Source of the DNA: Clostridia bacterium | GTDB taxonomy: Bacteria > Bacillota > Clostridia > Lachnospirales > Lachnospiraceae | Direction: 5' to 3' | Assembly (NCBI GenBank): GCA_910575245.1 | Contig: CAJTEN010000012.1 | Location: 1 to 64,000, forward strand | DNA length: 64,000 nt | Shown here: piece after piece, positions 33,205 through 42,739 of the stretch | Position numbering within the stretch: position 1 is the stretch's first letter | Layout: the number at the start of each line of letters is the position of its first letter | Notes under the pieces: generated by a model | Told to the model about the DNA's origin: nothing | Seen by the model: the letters and a program-made list of their open reading frames with translations, nothing else | Databases searched by the model: none | Program-made: the position numbers and the translations under genes

Positions 33205-33232
33205 TTTACAAAACGCAAAAGAAGAGTATAAT
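33205..33232 (+). promoter_or_regulatory. Promoter of the rloA/rloB pair
   Basis: TTTACA (33205-33210) and TATAAT (33227-33232) lie 16 bases apart. The region leads directly to GATGGAGG and the ATG of the ATPase gene 28 bases further. The AT-rich leader has no obvious operator. Confidence 0.6.
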
Positions 33233-33259
33233 AGGACTAAAAGATGGAGGTAAATCCCT

Positions 33260-34483
33260 ATGTTGTGCCAGTTCACTGTGAAAAATTATAAAAGCATCCG
33301 TGAAGAAATGACGTTTGATATGCAGGCGGCAGCAATCATGGAGCACAGAGACAGAATTATTCAAACTGAAGACGGCGAAAATTTTTTGCCGGTATCAGTA
33401 ATTTATGGTCCGAATGGCGGCGGCAAATCTAATGTGCTGGAAGCGCTGCACACATTAGATGCAAAGATTTTAAGACCGTTGTGTGCAACCTGCGATAAAG
33501 AGTGTGATTATAAAGCAAGAAAAATTCCGGTTGAACCCTTTGCTTTTTCCGAAGGAATGAAAAAGCAATCCACAGAATTTGAGCTGTTTTTTCGAACAAA
33601 AATTGCAGAGTATCGTTATATTTTGCATGTAAAACAGGATATTGTGATATATGAGAGTTTAGACCGAATCAAGTTGGATACCGGGAGACGATCCGCCCTC
33701 TTTGTAAGAAAAGAGAATGAAGTCGAATTAAAAGGTGTGTTCGGTAAAATAAAAATCAGCGAGGAAATCTCAGAAAATTTGCCACTGCTATCTTATTTGG
33801 GGATTACTTACAAAAAGAATGAGATTATTTCTGATGTTCTAGGATGGTTTGAAGATTCTATTGATTTTCTGAATTACGGAAATCCAAGACAGGAATTGCG
33901 AACAGCCATAGCCAAGACGGACGAGGTAAAAAAACTTGTTCTGGATATGATTCGTGAGATGGATTTGGATATTGAAGATTTCCGTATAGAGGAGAAGGAA
34001 GAAAATAGAATAGAAGTTTATACAAAGCATACGGTAAATGGATATAGTACGGAATTAACTTTGTCAGAAGAGTCCAGCGGAACTAGGAAACTGTTTGGAT
34101 TGCTTCCTTTTATTGCAAGAAGTCTTGTTGTTGGAACAACATTAGTAATTGATGAGTTGGATGCAAAAATTCATCCGGTCTTGTTACGCTATGTCATTAT
34201 GTTGTTTAATAATATGGAGGTTAACAAGAGTGGTGCGCAATTAATTTTTACTTCACATGATTTGTCCACTATGAACAATGATATATTCCGCCGTGATGAG
34301 ATCTGGTTTGTGGCAAAGGGAAAGGAGCAGAATTCTAAATTATACTCGCTGGTTGAATTCAAAAATCCAAAAGGCGAATCTGTCCGCATGGATGCAAAAT
34401 ATGATAAGCAATATTTAGAGGGCAAGTATGGCGCAGATCCATATCTGAAAAAGATTATAGATTGGAGTGATGTCAATGCCTAA
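33260..34483 (+). CDS. RloA/AbiLi-like AAA ATPase
   Basis: The 407-residue protein is an AAA/ABC-type ATPase of the RloA group (restriction-linked ORF A; also called AbiLi). The start MLCQFTVKNYKSIREEMTFD is a typical N-terminus. VIYGPNGGGKSNVLEAL is the Walker A loop (residues ~51-67), LSEESSGTRKLFGLLPF is the signature region and LVIDELDAKIHP (~297-308) is Walker B, followed by the H-loop FTSHDLSTM. All parts are intact. RloA acts with RloB, whose gene overlaps by 8 bases. RloAB pairs are linked to phage exclusion and lie next to restriction or other defence systems; here a Wadjet operon follows. Confidence 0.85.
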   Translation: MLCQFTVKNYKSIREEMTFDMQAAAIMEHRDRIIQTEDGENFLPVSVIYGPNGGGKSNVLEALHTLDAKILRPLCATCDKECDYKARKIPVEPFAFSEGMKKQSTEFELFFRTKIAEYRYILHVKQDIVIYESLDRIKLDTGRRSALFVRKENEVELKGVFGKIKISEEISENLPLLSYLGITYKKNEIISDVLGWFEDSIDFLNYGNPRQELRTAIAKTDEVKKLVLDMIREMDLDIEDFRIEEKEENRIEVYTKHTVNGYSTELTLSEESSGTRKLFGLLPFIARSLVVGTTLVIDELDAKIHPVLLRYVIMLFNNMEVNKSGAQLIFTSHDLSTMNNDIFRRDEIWFVAKGKEQNSKLYSLVEFKNPKGESVRMDAKYDKQYLEGKYGADPYLKKIIDWSDVNA

Positions 34484-34991
34484 GAAAGTCGGAACTACTC
34501 AGTGGAGGAAGCAGCGGCGCAAAGAATATCTGGAGAAAAAGGAATACCGCTATTATATTTTTTGTGAGGGCGAGCAAACGGAACCGCTCTATTTTGAAGG
34601 ATTTAAGCGACTGATAGAGAATAATCCGATTTATAGGGATATGGTTTTAATCAAAATTGAGCCTTGTGCTGCGGAAACTATGCGGGTCATTGGTATGGCA
34701 GAACGATATGTTCGTAAAAATGGGATTGACAGGGGACAAATTTGGTGCGTGTATGATAAGGATAGTTTCCCGGCGAAAGACTTTAATGGTGTAACAGAAC
34801 GGGTGGACAAGCTGAATTTGGATAATCCAGAATTACAGTATCATACGGCATGGAGTAATGAGTGCATTGAGTTTTGGTTTATTTTGCATTTTGCTTACTA
34901 TACTTCAAACAATCATAGATCAGAGTATGTCAAGTTTCTCGATGATATCAAACAGATCAGTCAAGCGAAAACCTCATACACAAGCAGATGA
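34476..34991 (+). CDS. RloB/AbiLii-like Toprim protein, C-terminus shortened
   Basis: The 171-residue protein starts at ATG 34476 (TGGAG 9 bases before). YYIFCEGEQTEPLYFEGFK carries the Toprim Glu and DKDSFPAKDF the Asp-x-Asp pair, both metal ligands. RloB proteins normally run to about 200-230 residues, with a helical tail after the HxxF-type segment (NECIEFWFILHFAY here). In this copy the frame ends QISQAKTSYTSR at 34991, so roughly 40 residues seem lost. Downstream the sequence is unrelated, with no frameshifted continuation that I recognise. Activity is uncertain. Confidence 0.75.
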   Translation: MPKKVGTTQWRKQRRKEYLEKKEYRYYIFCEGEQTEPLYFEGFKRLIENNPIYRDMVLIKIEPCAAETMRVIGMAERYVRKNGIDRGQIWCVYDKDSFPAKDFNGVTERVDKLNLDNPELQYHTAWSNECIEFWFILHFAYYTSNNHRSEYVKFLDDIKQISQAKTSYTSR

Positions 34992-35068
34992 AATTACCGA
35001 CAAAATCGCTCTAAATAACAACTATACATACAGTTGACACAGACAACAGGAAGGAATCTCATATCATC

Positions 35069-36445
35069 ATGAAAGCCCTCTTTGACATTCTCCCGGCTGA
35101 TTTTTTCAAGCCGTTGACAAGTAAATACCGGCAGGAATATGCGGACTGTATCATGCAGCTTTTCAACGCTTTCAAGCCGGAGATTTCTTACGGTGTGAAC
35201 CGGGAAATCGTGGTCAGGGAGCTGACGGATTACTTCGAGGCCGATGACGCGGAGATGAGCTTTGACGATGAGGTTTATGTATCCGACGCCAGAGAGAAGG
35301 CCAACGGTGTTATCGCCATATTAAAAAAATGCGGATGGATAGAATACGAGCAGGAGACGAATCATCAGATCAATGTGATCTTATGTGAATATGCGATCCC
35401 TGTAATCGAAAGCATGAACCGGATCATCCGGGAGGAAGAGGCGGAGTATCAGGGGATTATTTCGCAGATTCACGCGAGTCTGCAGAATGAAGAATTGTAC
35501 AGCAAGCCTTATGAGTTGATCATTAAGGGGGTACAGGAGAATACGGAGCGGCTTTTATCGGAGTTGAAGAAGCTGAATGCCAGCATCAAACGGCACATGG
35601 ATCAGCAGACGAATGATATGGACGCGGAGGAAATCTTAAATCATTTTTTTGAGTATCACAGGAATATCGGATCGAAGGCATATCTCAGAATGAAGACCAG
35701 TGAGAATATTTCCTATTTTCGGACAGCGATCATCGAGCGGATCGAGCGGATGATGGAAAGCGCAGATATCATGGAACGGGCGACGGCAGGTTATATGGAG
35801 GTGGAGGAGGTTGCCGATCAGGATCAGGCATATGATGAGGTGCTTTCCATGCTAATCGACATTAAGTCTTCTTTCTATCGGCTGGATGATATCATAGAGG
35901 AGATTGACAAAAAACACGCCCGGTATATGCGCAGTGCGGTGATGCGGGCGCGGTTTCTGCTTGCCACGGGCAACAATCTGGAAGGGAAGCTGTCCAGGAT
36001 CATGGATCTGTATGTACAGCAGCTGAACGGGGGAGAGGAGACGAATCTTGGGGAATTGTTTTCCCTGTATCCGCAGAATTATATTTCTCCGGAATCGCTC
36101 CAGACGATTCCTGTTGTCAGGAAGATGGATACGATCAGCCCCTTCTCGGAGCATGCAGGAATGAATGAGGCGGACAGGCTGTTGTATAAGGAAGCGCTGA
36201 AAAGGAAGAACCGCAGCCGCTTTTCCCGCAAAAATATCAACGAGTATGTGGTTGCCCTGTTAGGAGACAGGGAGGAGATACCGGTCACAGAAGTGACGGT
36301 GAAATCGGACAGGGACCTGATCCGGATCATCTATATCAGTATCTATGCCGGTAACCGCTCCAACAATTATGAGATCAGACGGAGCAGACGGCAGGTGGAG
36401 ATGCAGGGGTATTCTCTGCCTTATTTTGATATTATCAAAAAGTAG
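35069..36445 (+). CDS. jetA: Wadjet anti-plasmid system, JetA
   Basis: The 458-residue protein is the JetA (DUF5716-class) subunit, a kleisin-like protein that closes the SMC ring formed by JetC. The start is MKALFDILPADFFKPLTSKY. FEYHRNIGSKAYLRMKTSEN lies at ~190-209, long helices follow, and a winged-helix-like end contains FSRKNINEYVVALLGDREEI. Wadjet extrudes DNA loops, recognises small circular DNA and cuts it, thereby removing plasmids. The four subunits follow in order A-B-C-D with 6-base to overlapping spacing, so they form one operon. A promoter of its own is not clear. Confidence 0.88.
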   Translation: MKALFDILPADFFKPLTSKYRQEYADCIMQLFNAFKPEISYGVNREIVVRELTDYFEADDAEMSFDDEVYVSDAREKANGVIAILKKCGWIEYEQETNHQINVILCEYAIPVIESMNRIIREEEAEYQGIISQIHASLQNEELYSKPYELIIKGVQENTERLLSELKKLNASIKRHMDQQTNDMDAEEILNHFFEYHRNIGSKAYLRMKTSENISYFRTAIIERIERMMESADIMERATAGYMEVEEVADQDQAYDEVLSMLIDIKSSFYRLDDIIEEIDKKHARYMRSAVMRARFLLATGNNLEGKLSRIMDLYVQQLNGGEETNLGELFSLYPQNYISPESLQTIPVVRKMDTISPFSEHAGMNEADRLLYKEALKRKNRSRFSRKNINEYVVALLGDREEIPVTEVTVKSDRDLIRIIYISIYAGNRSNNYEIRRSRRQVEMQGYSLPYFDIIKK

Positions 36446-36451
36446 TAAGAC

Positions 36452-37132
36452 ATGCAGCAAGACGTTTGGGAAAGTATAAAGGATACACATATGTTTGAAG
36501 AATTGATGGAATCCGCGGCACAGAAGGAGAAATTCCGCGTCGCCGCAAATAAGCTGTTAAATCAGTGTTTCCTGCTGCGCAAGCGGGAGGATACGAAGAA
36601 AGAATATATTTTCGTAAGGCAGAACAGAGAATTGTTTCTCCCTTTCTTCGACCTGCTGGGATACGACTTGAAGATCAACGAAGACCAGGGCGTGATCGGT
36701 ATCGTCAATCAATTTGGGGCCGGGAGGCTTTCGCTTGGCAAATACGAGAGTGTTTTTCTGCTGATCCTGCGGATTCTGTACGTGGAGAAGCGCAAGGAAC
36801 TGGGTACCTTTACGGAGGAAGTGACGGTTCTTATGGAGGAGATCAGAGAGAAGTATGCGATGCTTAAGATCAAAGCGAAGCCGATGCTGGATAAGGGGAA
36901 TGAGAAGCATATGGTCAGTCTGTTCCGCAGATATAATCTGATCCGGAATCTGGACAGCGATGTCAGTCAGCCGGATGCACGGATCGTCATCTATCCGTCG
37001 ATCATTATGGCCGTGACGGTGGAGGACATCAATGCGTATTATGCGATGACAGAGCAGAAGCTGAGGGAGTATGCCGGAGGGAATGCGGATGGAGAATCAG
37101 AAGAAGATAATGACCAGGGTGCAGTTGATTAA
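36452..37132 (+). CDS. jetB: Wadjet anti-plasmid system, JetB (DUF4194)
   Basis: The 226-residue protein is the KITE-type winged-helix subunit of the Wadjet SMC complex (DUF4194). Characteristic are NKLLNQCFLLRKREDTKKEY and FGAGRLSLGKYESVFLLILR with the conserved acidic EEIREKY helix. The C-terminus is acidic and overlaps the start of jetC. It begins 6 bases after jetA with its own ATG, so translation is coupled. In the complex JetB bridges JetA and the JetC head. Length and motifs are complete. Confidence 0.88.
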   Translation: MQQDVWESIKDTHMFEELMESAAQKEKFRVAANKLLNQCFLLRKREDTKKEYIFVRQNRELFLPFFDLLGYDLKINEDQGVIGIVNQFGAGRLSLGKYESVFLLILRILYVEKRKELGTFTEEVTVLMEEIREKYAMLKIKAKPMLDKGNEKHMVSLFRRYNLIRNLDSDVSQPDARIVIYPSIIMAVTVEDINAYYAMTEQKLREYAGGNADGESEEDNDQGAVD

Positions 37133-40100
37133 CTGGCACTATTTCGAGAACGAGCGGATATCCTTTCATGGTTCGACGTTGGTCAGCGGAGAGAATACCG
37201 CCGGGAAATCAACCATACTGGACGCCATACAGCTTGTGCTGACCACGAATACGCGCAGGTTTAACGTGGCCGCCAATGAGAAAGGAAAGCGGGATTTAAG
37301 AGGGTATGTCCGCTGTAAGATCGGGAACGTAGGAGAGGCATATCTTCGGAAAAATGCGGTGCCTGCCAATGTGGCACTGGAATTTTATGAGGAGAAGGGG
37401 AACCGCTACTTTGTACTGGGCGTACATATGCTTTCCAGGGACGAGGAGAGTCCGGTCGTGACCAGGTGGTATCTGGAGGAGTGCAGACTGGAGGAGCTTT
37501 CTTTTATGGTGGAGGGCCGCGCTGCCCTGGCGGACGAATTTCGGGCTAAGAACAGGAAGATTTCGTATATCGACCAGAAGAACGCTGCCCAGGACAGGTT
37601 CAAACGACGTCTGGGAAATCTGGACGACAAGTTCTTTGATATTATTCCCAAGTCGCTGGCTTTTAAGCCGATGGACAATGTGAAAGAGTTTATCAACAAA
37701 TTCGTGCTGTCGGAGGAGCGGGTGGATGTGGCTTCGCTGCGGGAAAACATCGAGACACTGAGCGAGCTTGAGAGCATTTTGGAGCGGTCCAGAAAGCAGC
37801 AGGATGCGCTGGAGAGAATTCTGGGCAGATATGATGAGATCGAGGAGAAGGACAGGAGTATCCTTGTCAACGATATTCTGCTCAAAATTGCGAACCGGGA
37901 TGCCGTGCACCTGGACGTGGAGAATCTGGAGAGAGAGATCCGGGTCAAAAGCCAGTCTGTAGAATCCAACCGCGAATTCCTGGAAGAGATGGGGAAACAG
38001 ATCCGGAATCTGGAGGCACAGATCCTGGCAATTCATGTCGATATAGAGGCGACCCATTCCAACGCTCTTTTACAGCAGGCCAGGAGCCAGATCCAGAAGC
38101 TGGAGGAGGAGATCCGTCAGAGAAAAGCAGATGAGAAGAAGCTGAAAGAACAGGTCCGTCTTCTGATGATCTATCTGGGCGACCTGGGCAGGCTGAATTA
38201 TAAGCCGGTCAAGCGCCCGGAGGCGGAGCAGCTCGGTGAGGCGGCGGATGCAGAGGAAAAAGCGAAGACGGTGGAGAAGCTGGAGGCTTTTGCAGCAAAG
38301 GAGCAGAACGAAATACAGGACACATGGGCGCTTCTTACGGCGGATATGAGAAAGCTTTCGGATGAGATCAATGACTGTCAGGAACGTTTGAAGAATCTGG
38401 AAAAAAGGGTGCTGCCTTACCCGGAATACGCCCGGAAACTGAAAGATATGGTGGAGCGGGAGTTTGCCCGCAGAGGAATCCGTTCTCCCGTCTATTTCCT
38501 GTCAGAGCTTCTGGAGATCACGGATGCCGGATGGAGCAACGCCATAGAAGGATACCTGAATACCCAGAAATTCTATCTGGTGGTGGAACCGGAATATTAC
38601 AACGCCGCACTGGAAGTCTATGACAAGAACCGTAAGAGTATACACACCGCAGGCATTATCAACAGCCGCCGCCTTCCGTCGGAGCAGGAGGCGGCACAGG
38701 ACAGCCTTGCTTATGTGGTGAAGAGCGATAACCGCTATGCCAAGGCTTATGCGAACTATGTGCTGGGCAGAGTGAAGCGCTGTGCGGATGTCCGGGAGCT
38801 GGAACAGCATGCCATCGCCATGACGCCTGAGTGTATGCTTTATCAGGGGTATGTGGTGAGGCATCTGAATCCCAGGGATTATGAGAATCCCTTTATCGGG
38901 CAGTACGCATACCGGACACAGATCGAGAATGTGAAGAAAGAGATTGCGGAGAAGACGCAGAGGCGGAGCGGGCTTCGGGACGAAATCCAGCTCTATACGG
39001 CGGTTCAGGAAAGCGCCAGGAAAGTGAACCTGGGAATTATGAAGCTGTACCTGCATGTGCCGGAAAATCTGCAGGAGCTTCAGGCACAATTACTGCATGC
39101 AAAGGCGGAACTGAAAGAAGCCGAAAGCGATCCCACGTTAATCGAATTGAATCTGAAACTGGAAGCGAAGGAAAAAGAGCGGGATGTAAAAGCGGCGGAG
39201 AAGGACAGTCTTGGCAGAGAGAACAACCTTCTGGAGCATCAGATCAATACGCATAAAGAAAGCCGCCTGGAAAGAAAGAAGGAATATGACTCCCTGCGGA
39301 CGGAATTAGAGGAGCAGGCCGACCGGGACGGTGCGGTCTACAAGGAGGCGGAGGACAAGTACCGTCAGAACCGGAAGAGTAAGAGCGCAAAGGTCATCGC
39401 GGTGAACTTCGCGCCGCAGAGGACACAGCTTCTGCGGGAGAGGGAAGAACTGCTGGATGGCAGAAGCGGCCTGCGGGAGCTTCAGATGAGGTTCAACCAG
39501 GAGTTTGCGCTGGACTTCGTGACCGGGCTTACGGGTATCTCGGATTATCGGGAGGCCTTACAGAAACTGCGGAGCGTGGAGATCGTGCGGTATGAGGAGA
39601 AGCTGAAGCTTGCCAAAGAGGACTGCGAGCAGATCTTCCGGAGCGATTTCCTTTCGAAGATGAAAGAGAATATCGAGAGTGCAAGAAACGAATTCCGCAG
39701 TTTGAACAAGGCTTTGGACAGTATCTATTATGGCGATGACAGCTACCGGTTTAAGATCAGTTTCGATAAGAACAAAGAAGGCCTCTACCGGATGATCACC
39801 TCGGAGAACAATCATGAGGGGATCAATCTCTGGACCAGTGCTTTTGAAGAAGAGTACAAGGAGGAGATGGCGGATCTGTTCGATAAGCTGATGGCAAAGG
39901 ACGATAACGGGCAGAAGATCGTGGAGGAATATACGGACTACCGTTCTTATCTGGATTATGACATCGAAATCCACAAGCGGGACGGTTCGGTACAGCGCTT
40001 CTCGGATATCTATGGAGAAAAAAGCGGCAGCGAGACACAGGTGCCCTATTATGTGGCCATCGCGGCTTCCTTCTATCAGTTATACCGTTATGGGAACAGC

Positions 40101-40307
40101 ATCAGGCTCATGCTGTTGGATGAGGCTTTTGACAAGATGGATGACGAGCGGATCCAGTCCATGATGGAGTTCTTCAACGGCCTGGGGCTGCAGGTTATTC
40201 TGGCGACGCCGCCCGCGAAGATCGAGGTGATCGGGGAACAGGTCGGGACGGTTCTGACCGCGATCCGTGTAGGGCAGAGCAGTATTGTGGAGGAGTATGA
40301 TCTGTGA
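37089..40307 (+). CDS. jetC: Wadjet anti-plasmid system, JetC (SMC-like ATPase)
   Basis: The 1072-residue SMC/MukB-like ATPase starts at ATG 37089, because GGAGGG lies 7 bases before it and the alternative start is 18 bases upstream. Walker A is GENTAGKSTILDAIQLVL (~residue 35). Two coiled-coil arms (~225-380 and ~620-830) flank a hinge-like segment (~420-560) containing GWSNAIEGYLNTQKFYLV. The C-terminal head has KSGSETQVPYYVAIA (signature-like) and LMLLDEAFDKMDDERIQSM (Walker B). It binds ATP, forms the loop-extruding motor and presents DNA to the JetD nuclease. It overlaps jetB by 44 bases. Confidence 0.9.
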   Translation: MENQKKIMTRVQLINWHYFENERISFHGSTLVSGENTAGKSTILDAIQLVLTTNTRRFNVAANEKGKRDLRGYVRCKIGNVGEAYLRKNAVPANVALEFYEEKGNRYFVLGVHMLSRDEESPVVTRWYLEECRLEELSFMVEGRAALADEFRAKNRKISYIDQKNAAQDRFKRRLGNLDDKFFDIIPKSLAFKPMDNVKEFINKFVLSEERVDVASLRENIETLSELESILERSRKQQDALERILGRYDEIEEKDRSILVNDILLKIANRDAVHLDVENLEREIRVKSQSVESNREFLEEMGKQIRNLEAQILAIHVDIEATHSNALLQQARSQIQKLEEEIRQRKADEKKLKEQVRLLMIYLGDLGRLNYKPVKRPEAEQLGEAADAEEKAKTVEKLEAFAAKEQNEIQDTWALLTADMRKLSDEINDCQERLKNLEKRVLPYPEYARKLKDMVEREFARRGIRSPVYFLSELLEITDAGWSNAIEGYLNTQKFYLVVEPEYYNAALEVYDKNRKSIHTAGIINSRRLPSEQEAAQDSLAYVVKSDNRYAKAYANYVLGRVKRCADVRELEQHAIAMTPECMLYQGYVVRHLNPRDYENPFIGQYAYRTQIENVKKEIAEKTQRRSGLRDEIQLYTAVQESARKVNLGIMKLYLHVPENLQELQAQLLHAKAELKEAESDPTLIELNLKLEAKEKERDVKAAEKDSLGRENNLLEHQINTHKESRLERKKEYDSLRTELEEQADRDGAVYKEAEDKYRQNRKSKSAKVIAVNFAPQRTQLLREREELLDGRSGLRELQMRFNQEFALDFVTGLTGISDYREALQKLRSVEIVRYEEKLKLAKEDCEQIFRSDFLSKMKENIESARNEFRSLNKALDSIYYGDDSYRFKISFDKNKEGLYRMITSENNHEGINLWTSAFEEEYKEEMADLFDKLMAKDDNGQKIVEEYTDYRSYLDYDIEIHKRDGSVQRFSDIYGEKSGSETQVPYYVAIAASFYQLYRYGNSIRLMLLDEAFDKMDDERIQSMMEFFNGLGLQVILATPPAKIEVIGEQVGTVLTAIRVGQSSIVEEYDL

Positions 40308-41857
40308 TGGGCAAAGAACAGAGGAAGGTCTTGGAATACCTGCTGGACTCCTATGAGAGAAGCAAGACATTCCGGGGAGAAAATCAGGTCAGCCAGAGTT
40401 TTGCGGTAAGCGTCGGGAAGCTTTTCCCCAGATATTATGATGATGCGGAGTATGATGAGTTCTGCCGGATCAATGAGGCGATGGAAGAACTGCGCACTGA
40501 GGGATTGGTCACGCTGGAGTACCGAAAGAAAGGGGTGCTTAAGAAGATCATCCTCAATCCGGAACGGCTGGATTCCTGTTATGAACTCTTAGGCAGGATG
40601 CCGCGACGGCTGGAGCAGGAGGAGATTGCAGGGATCTGGGATGCGGTATGTCGGGCAGAGTGCCCGGATCGCAAAGACGGGCCGGACCGGCAAGATGCGG
40701 TTATGTCGGCGGAGGATGGAATCGCAGCAGAGCAGGCCGAAAGCAGGCCGCCGGAGCATGTGTGCTGCAAGTCTTGCGGAACCGGAGAAAGGGCTCTTCC
40801 GTATACGGTGGAAGAACTTTGTCAGTCGGCTGTAAAGACCTGCGGCCGCAACGCAGAAGCGGACAAAAAGCTGCCGCTGCTTCGGTATATTGCGGCACAG
40901 CGGATCCGGGTAGAGAAAAACCTGAATGTGGAATATTATCAACATGATCTTACGGAATACCGGGAACTGCTTATGGCAGTCAAAGCGGTCTTAAGGAATC
41001 AGGAGGAAATCTTTATCCGCAATTTCTCCATACAGCATTTCCACGATTCCAAGAGAATGGAGCAGCTGAAGCATAAGGCTGAGTCCCTGCTGTACCAGTA
41101 TGGAGAATACCAAGAACGGGACTGTGTACTGGAAGAGTGCGGAATCGTTCACACGCCGACTTATGTGATGATGAAAGGGAACGGAAAGATCAGGATCGGA
41201 AGAAGCGGCATAGGGGACAGAAAAAGAAATGCTGTTGGAGCAGCAGCGTATGCCGGAAAAACAGAACATGAAAAGGAAAATGCGATGCCAAAAGAGCAGG
41301 AAATCGATCTGTCTCTCATGGCAGGGGATATCGCGCTGTCCACGGAATCCGTGAAAAGCCTGAGAGATGTTGCAGTTATGGGAAAGCGCGTGGTTACGGT
41401 GGAGAACCTGACCAGCTTCCATGAGTATCCCGCCGGAGACGATTTCGTCATTTATCTGGGCGGTTTTCACAATAAAGTAAAGAGAGAGTTCCTTCTATAT
41501 CTGTATCAACGGAATCCCGAAAAAGAGTACCGACATTTCGGTGACATCGATGCAGGAGGCTTTTACATTCTGGAGCACTTAAAGAAAAAAACAGGCATCC
41601 CGTTTTATTCCTTATATATGGACATAGAAACGCTTCAGAGATACCGTGAGGACAGTAAGCCTTTGACCCGGAATGACAGGAAGAGACTCGGGCAGTTGAA
41701 GGAAGAGCTGACGGAGCGGGTACAGCGCGGGGAAGCAACGGAGGATTATGAAGAGGTGATTGCCTATATGCTTCAGGAAGACTGCAAGCTGGAGCAGGAG
41801 GCGGTGATTCTCAATGCTTCCGGCGATCCAGTAACGGCCGGGAAAACTTCACATTGA
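40307..41857 (+). CDS. jetD: Wadjet anti-plasmid system, JetD (Toprim nuclease)
   Basis: The 516-residue nuclease subunit has its ATG at 40307 inside the jetC stop (TGATG); GGAGGAG lies 11 bases before. The N-terminal half is arm-like and helical. The C-terminal Toprim domain has VVTVENLTSFHEYP (Glu) and FGDIDAGGFYILEHL (Asp-x-Asp), the catalytic residues that cut DNA when JetABC meets a small circular plasmid. All are intact, so the system should be active. Its last ~15 codons overlap the 3' end of the convergent yczE-like gene. Codons 150-175 hold a Cys-rich insert (CCKSCGTG) not typical of every JetD. Confidence 0.85.
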   Translation: MGKEQRKVLEYLLDSYERSKTFRGENQVSQSFAVSVGKLFPRYYDDAEYDEFCRINEAMEELRTEGLVTLEYRKKGVLKKIILNPERLDSCYELLGRMPRRLEQEEIAGIWDAVCRAECPDRKDGPDRQDAVMSAEDGIAAEQAESRPPEHVCCKSCGTGERALPYTVEELCQSAVKTCGRNAEADKKLPLLRYIAAQRIRVEKNLNVEYYQHDLTEYRELLMAVKAVLRNQEEIFIRNFSIQHFHDSKRMEQLKHKAESLLYQYGEYQERDCVLEECGIVHTPTYVMMKGNGKIRIGRSGIGDRKRNAVGAAAYAGKTEHEKENAMPKEQEIDLSLMAGDIALSTESVKSLRDVAVMGKRVVTVENLTSFHEYPAGDDFVIYLGGFHNKVKREFLLYLYQRNPEKEYRHFGDIDAGGFYILEHLKKKTGIPFYSLYMDIETLQRYREDSKPLTRNDRKRLGQLKEELTERVQRGEATEDYEEVIAYMLQEDCKLEQEAVILNASGDPVTAGKTSH

Positions 41858-42446
41858 AGAACTCGATCAACGGTCCCATGAAAAAGGCCGTGATGAGTGT
41901 TCCGAGCCCGGGCAGCAGGCCGCAGAGCGTACCGACGATGACGCAGATCAGGTCGCATCCGATGCGGCAGAAGCGGAACGGTTTTTTGCTTTTGTTTGAA
42001 ATAATGATAGGAATCGCGTCATATACGGAAACACCCAGGTCGGATGTCATATATAGGGAGGAAGCAAAGCACATTACCACGACTGCGATCAGCAGCATCA
42101 ATACGCGGACCATCAGAGAAGGAGACGGTACCAGGCGGCTGATTGTAGCCTGGGAAAAATCGGCAATATAGCCTGTCAGAAACATGTTGATGAAGGTGGC
42201 GATTCCGATATAGTGTTTGTCCAGAAAGAAATCCAGAATCAGCATGAGAAGGCTGAGCCCGGCATAGTAGGTTCCATAAGAAATATGGCTCATAAGGCGC
42301 TGCCAGCTGCCTTGGGCGAAGCACTGAAAAGGATCCACGCCAAAGAGCGAGCATTTAAAAAATCCCACGGCAATGGCGCACAGAATGACTCCTGTAGTGG
42401 TCATGATAAGGCGGGGACGGAATTGATGGGGAAGGGTTATCTTCAT
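41811..42446 (-). CDS. YczE/YitT-type membrane protein
   Basis: The 211-residue membrane protein has a start at 42446 supported by AGGAGA. It has about five helices with the motif GVILCAIAVGFFKCSLFGVD near the start and TSDLGVSVYDAIPIIIS and LGTLITAFFMGPLIEFF later, which is the YczE/YyaS (DUF6198-like) family. Some members are needed for lipopeptide production in Bacillus; the molecular role is not known. It is convergent with jetD and the two coding regions overlap by 47 bases, so it lacks a separate terminator. Upstream are the stacked palindromic elements at 42.58-42.93 kb. Confidence 0.82.
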   Translation of the reverse strand: MKITLPHQFRPRLIMTTTGVILCAIAVGFFKCSLFGVDPFQCFAQGSWQRLMSHISYGTYYAGLSLLMLILDFFLDKHYIGIATFINMFLTGYIADFSQATISRLVPSPSLMVRVLMLLIAVVVMCFASSLYMTSDLGVSVYDAIPIIISNKSKKPFRFCRIGCDLICVIVGTLCGLLPGLGTLITAFFMGPLIEFFNVKFSRPLLDRRKH

Positions 42447-42579
42447 GACTTTTCTCCTGTTTTTATCATTTATGGTATCGGGGATCGCCTTTACCATATT
42501 TTCTTAATATTATACACGTGCTGTTTTCATCCGGTCAAATATATTTTTCGAGTAAAAGCCAGTAACAGGAAGGCCGAAG

Positions 42580-42723
42580 TTACTATTCACGGTGCCTTGC
42601 ACCCTGCTGCAAGGCATCCGGCCAATAAAGCTACGGTTTCAGGCATCCAGCCCCTCGCCGAAGGCGACTTTTCATGGGCTGGATGCGTTACAGTTCGCGG
42701 ACGGTTAGGCCGTGAACTGTAGC
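42580..42723. mobile_element. 144-bp palindromic MITE (family B, copy 2) with 9-bp target duplication
   Basis: Positions 42580-42721 are identical to 9873-10014. The flanking 9-base direct repeat AGGCCGAAG (42571-42579 and 42724-42732) is a target duplication distinct from that of copy 1, which proves an independent insertion. A family A element lies only 16 bases further. No gene is inside. Confidence 0.85.
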
Positions 42724-42739
42724 AGGCCGAAGTCTGAAC

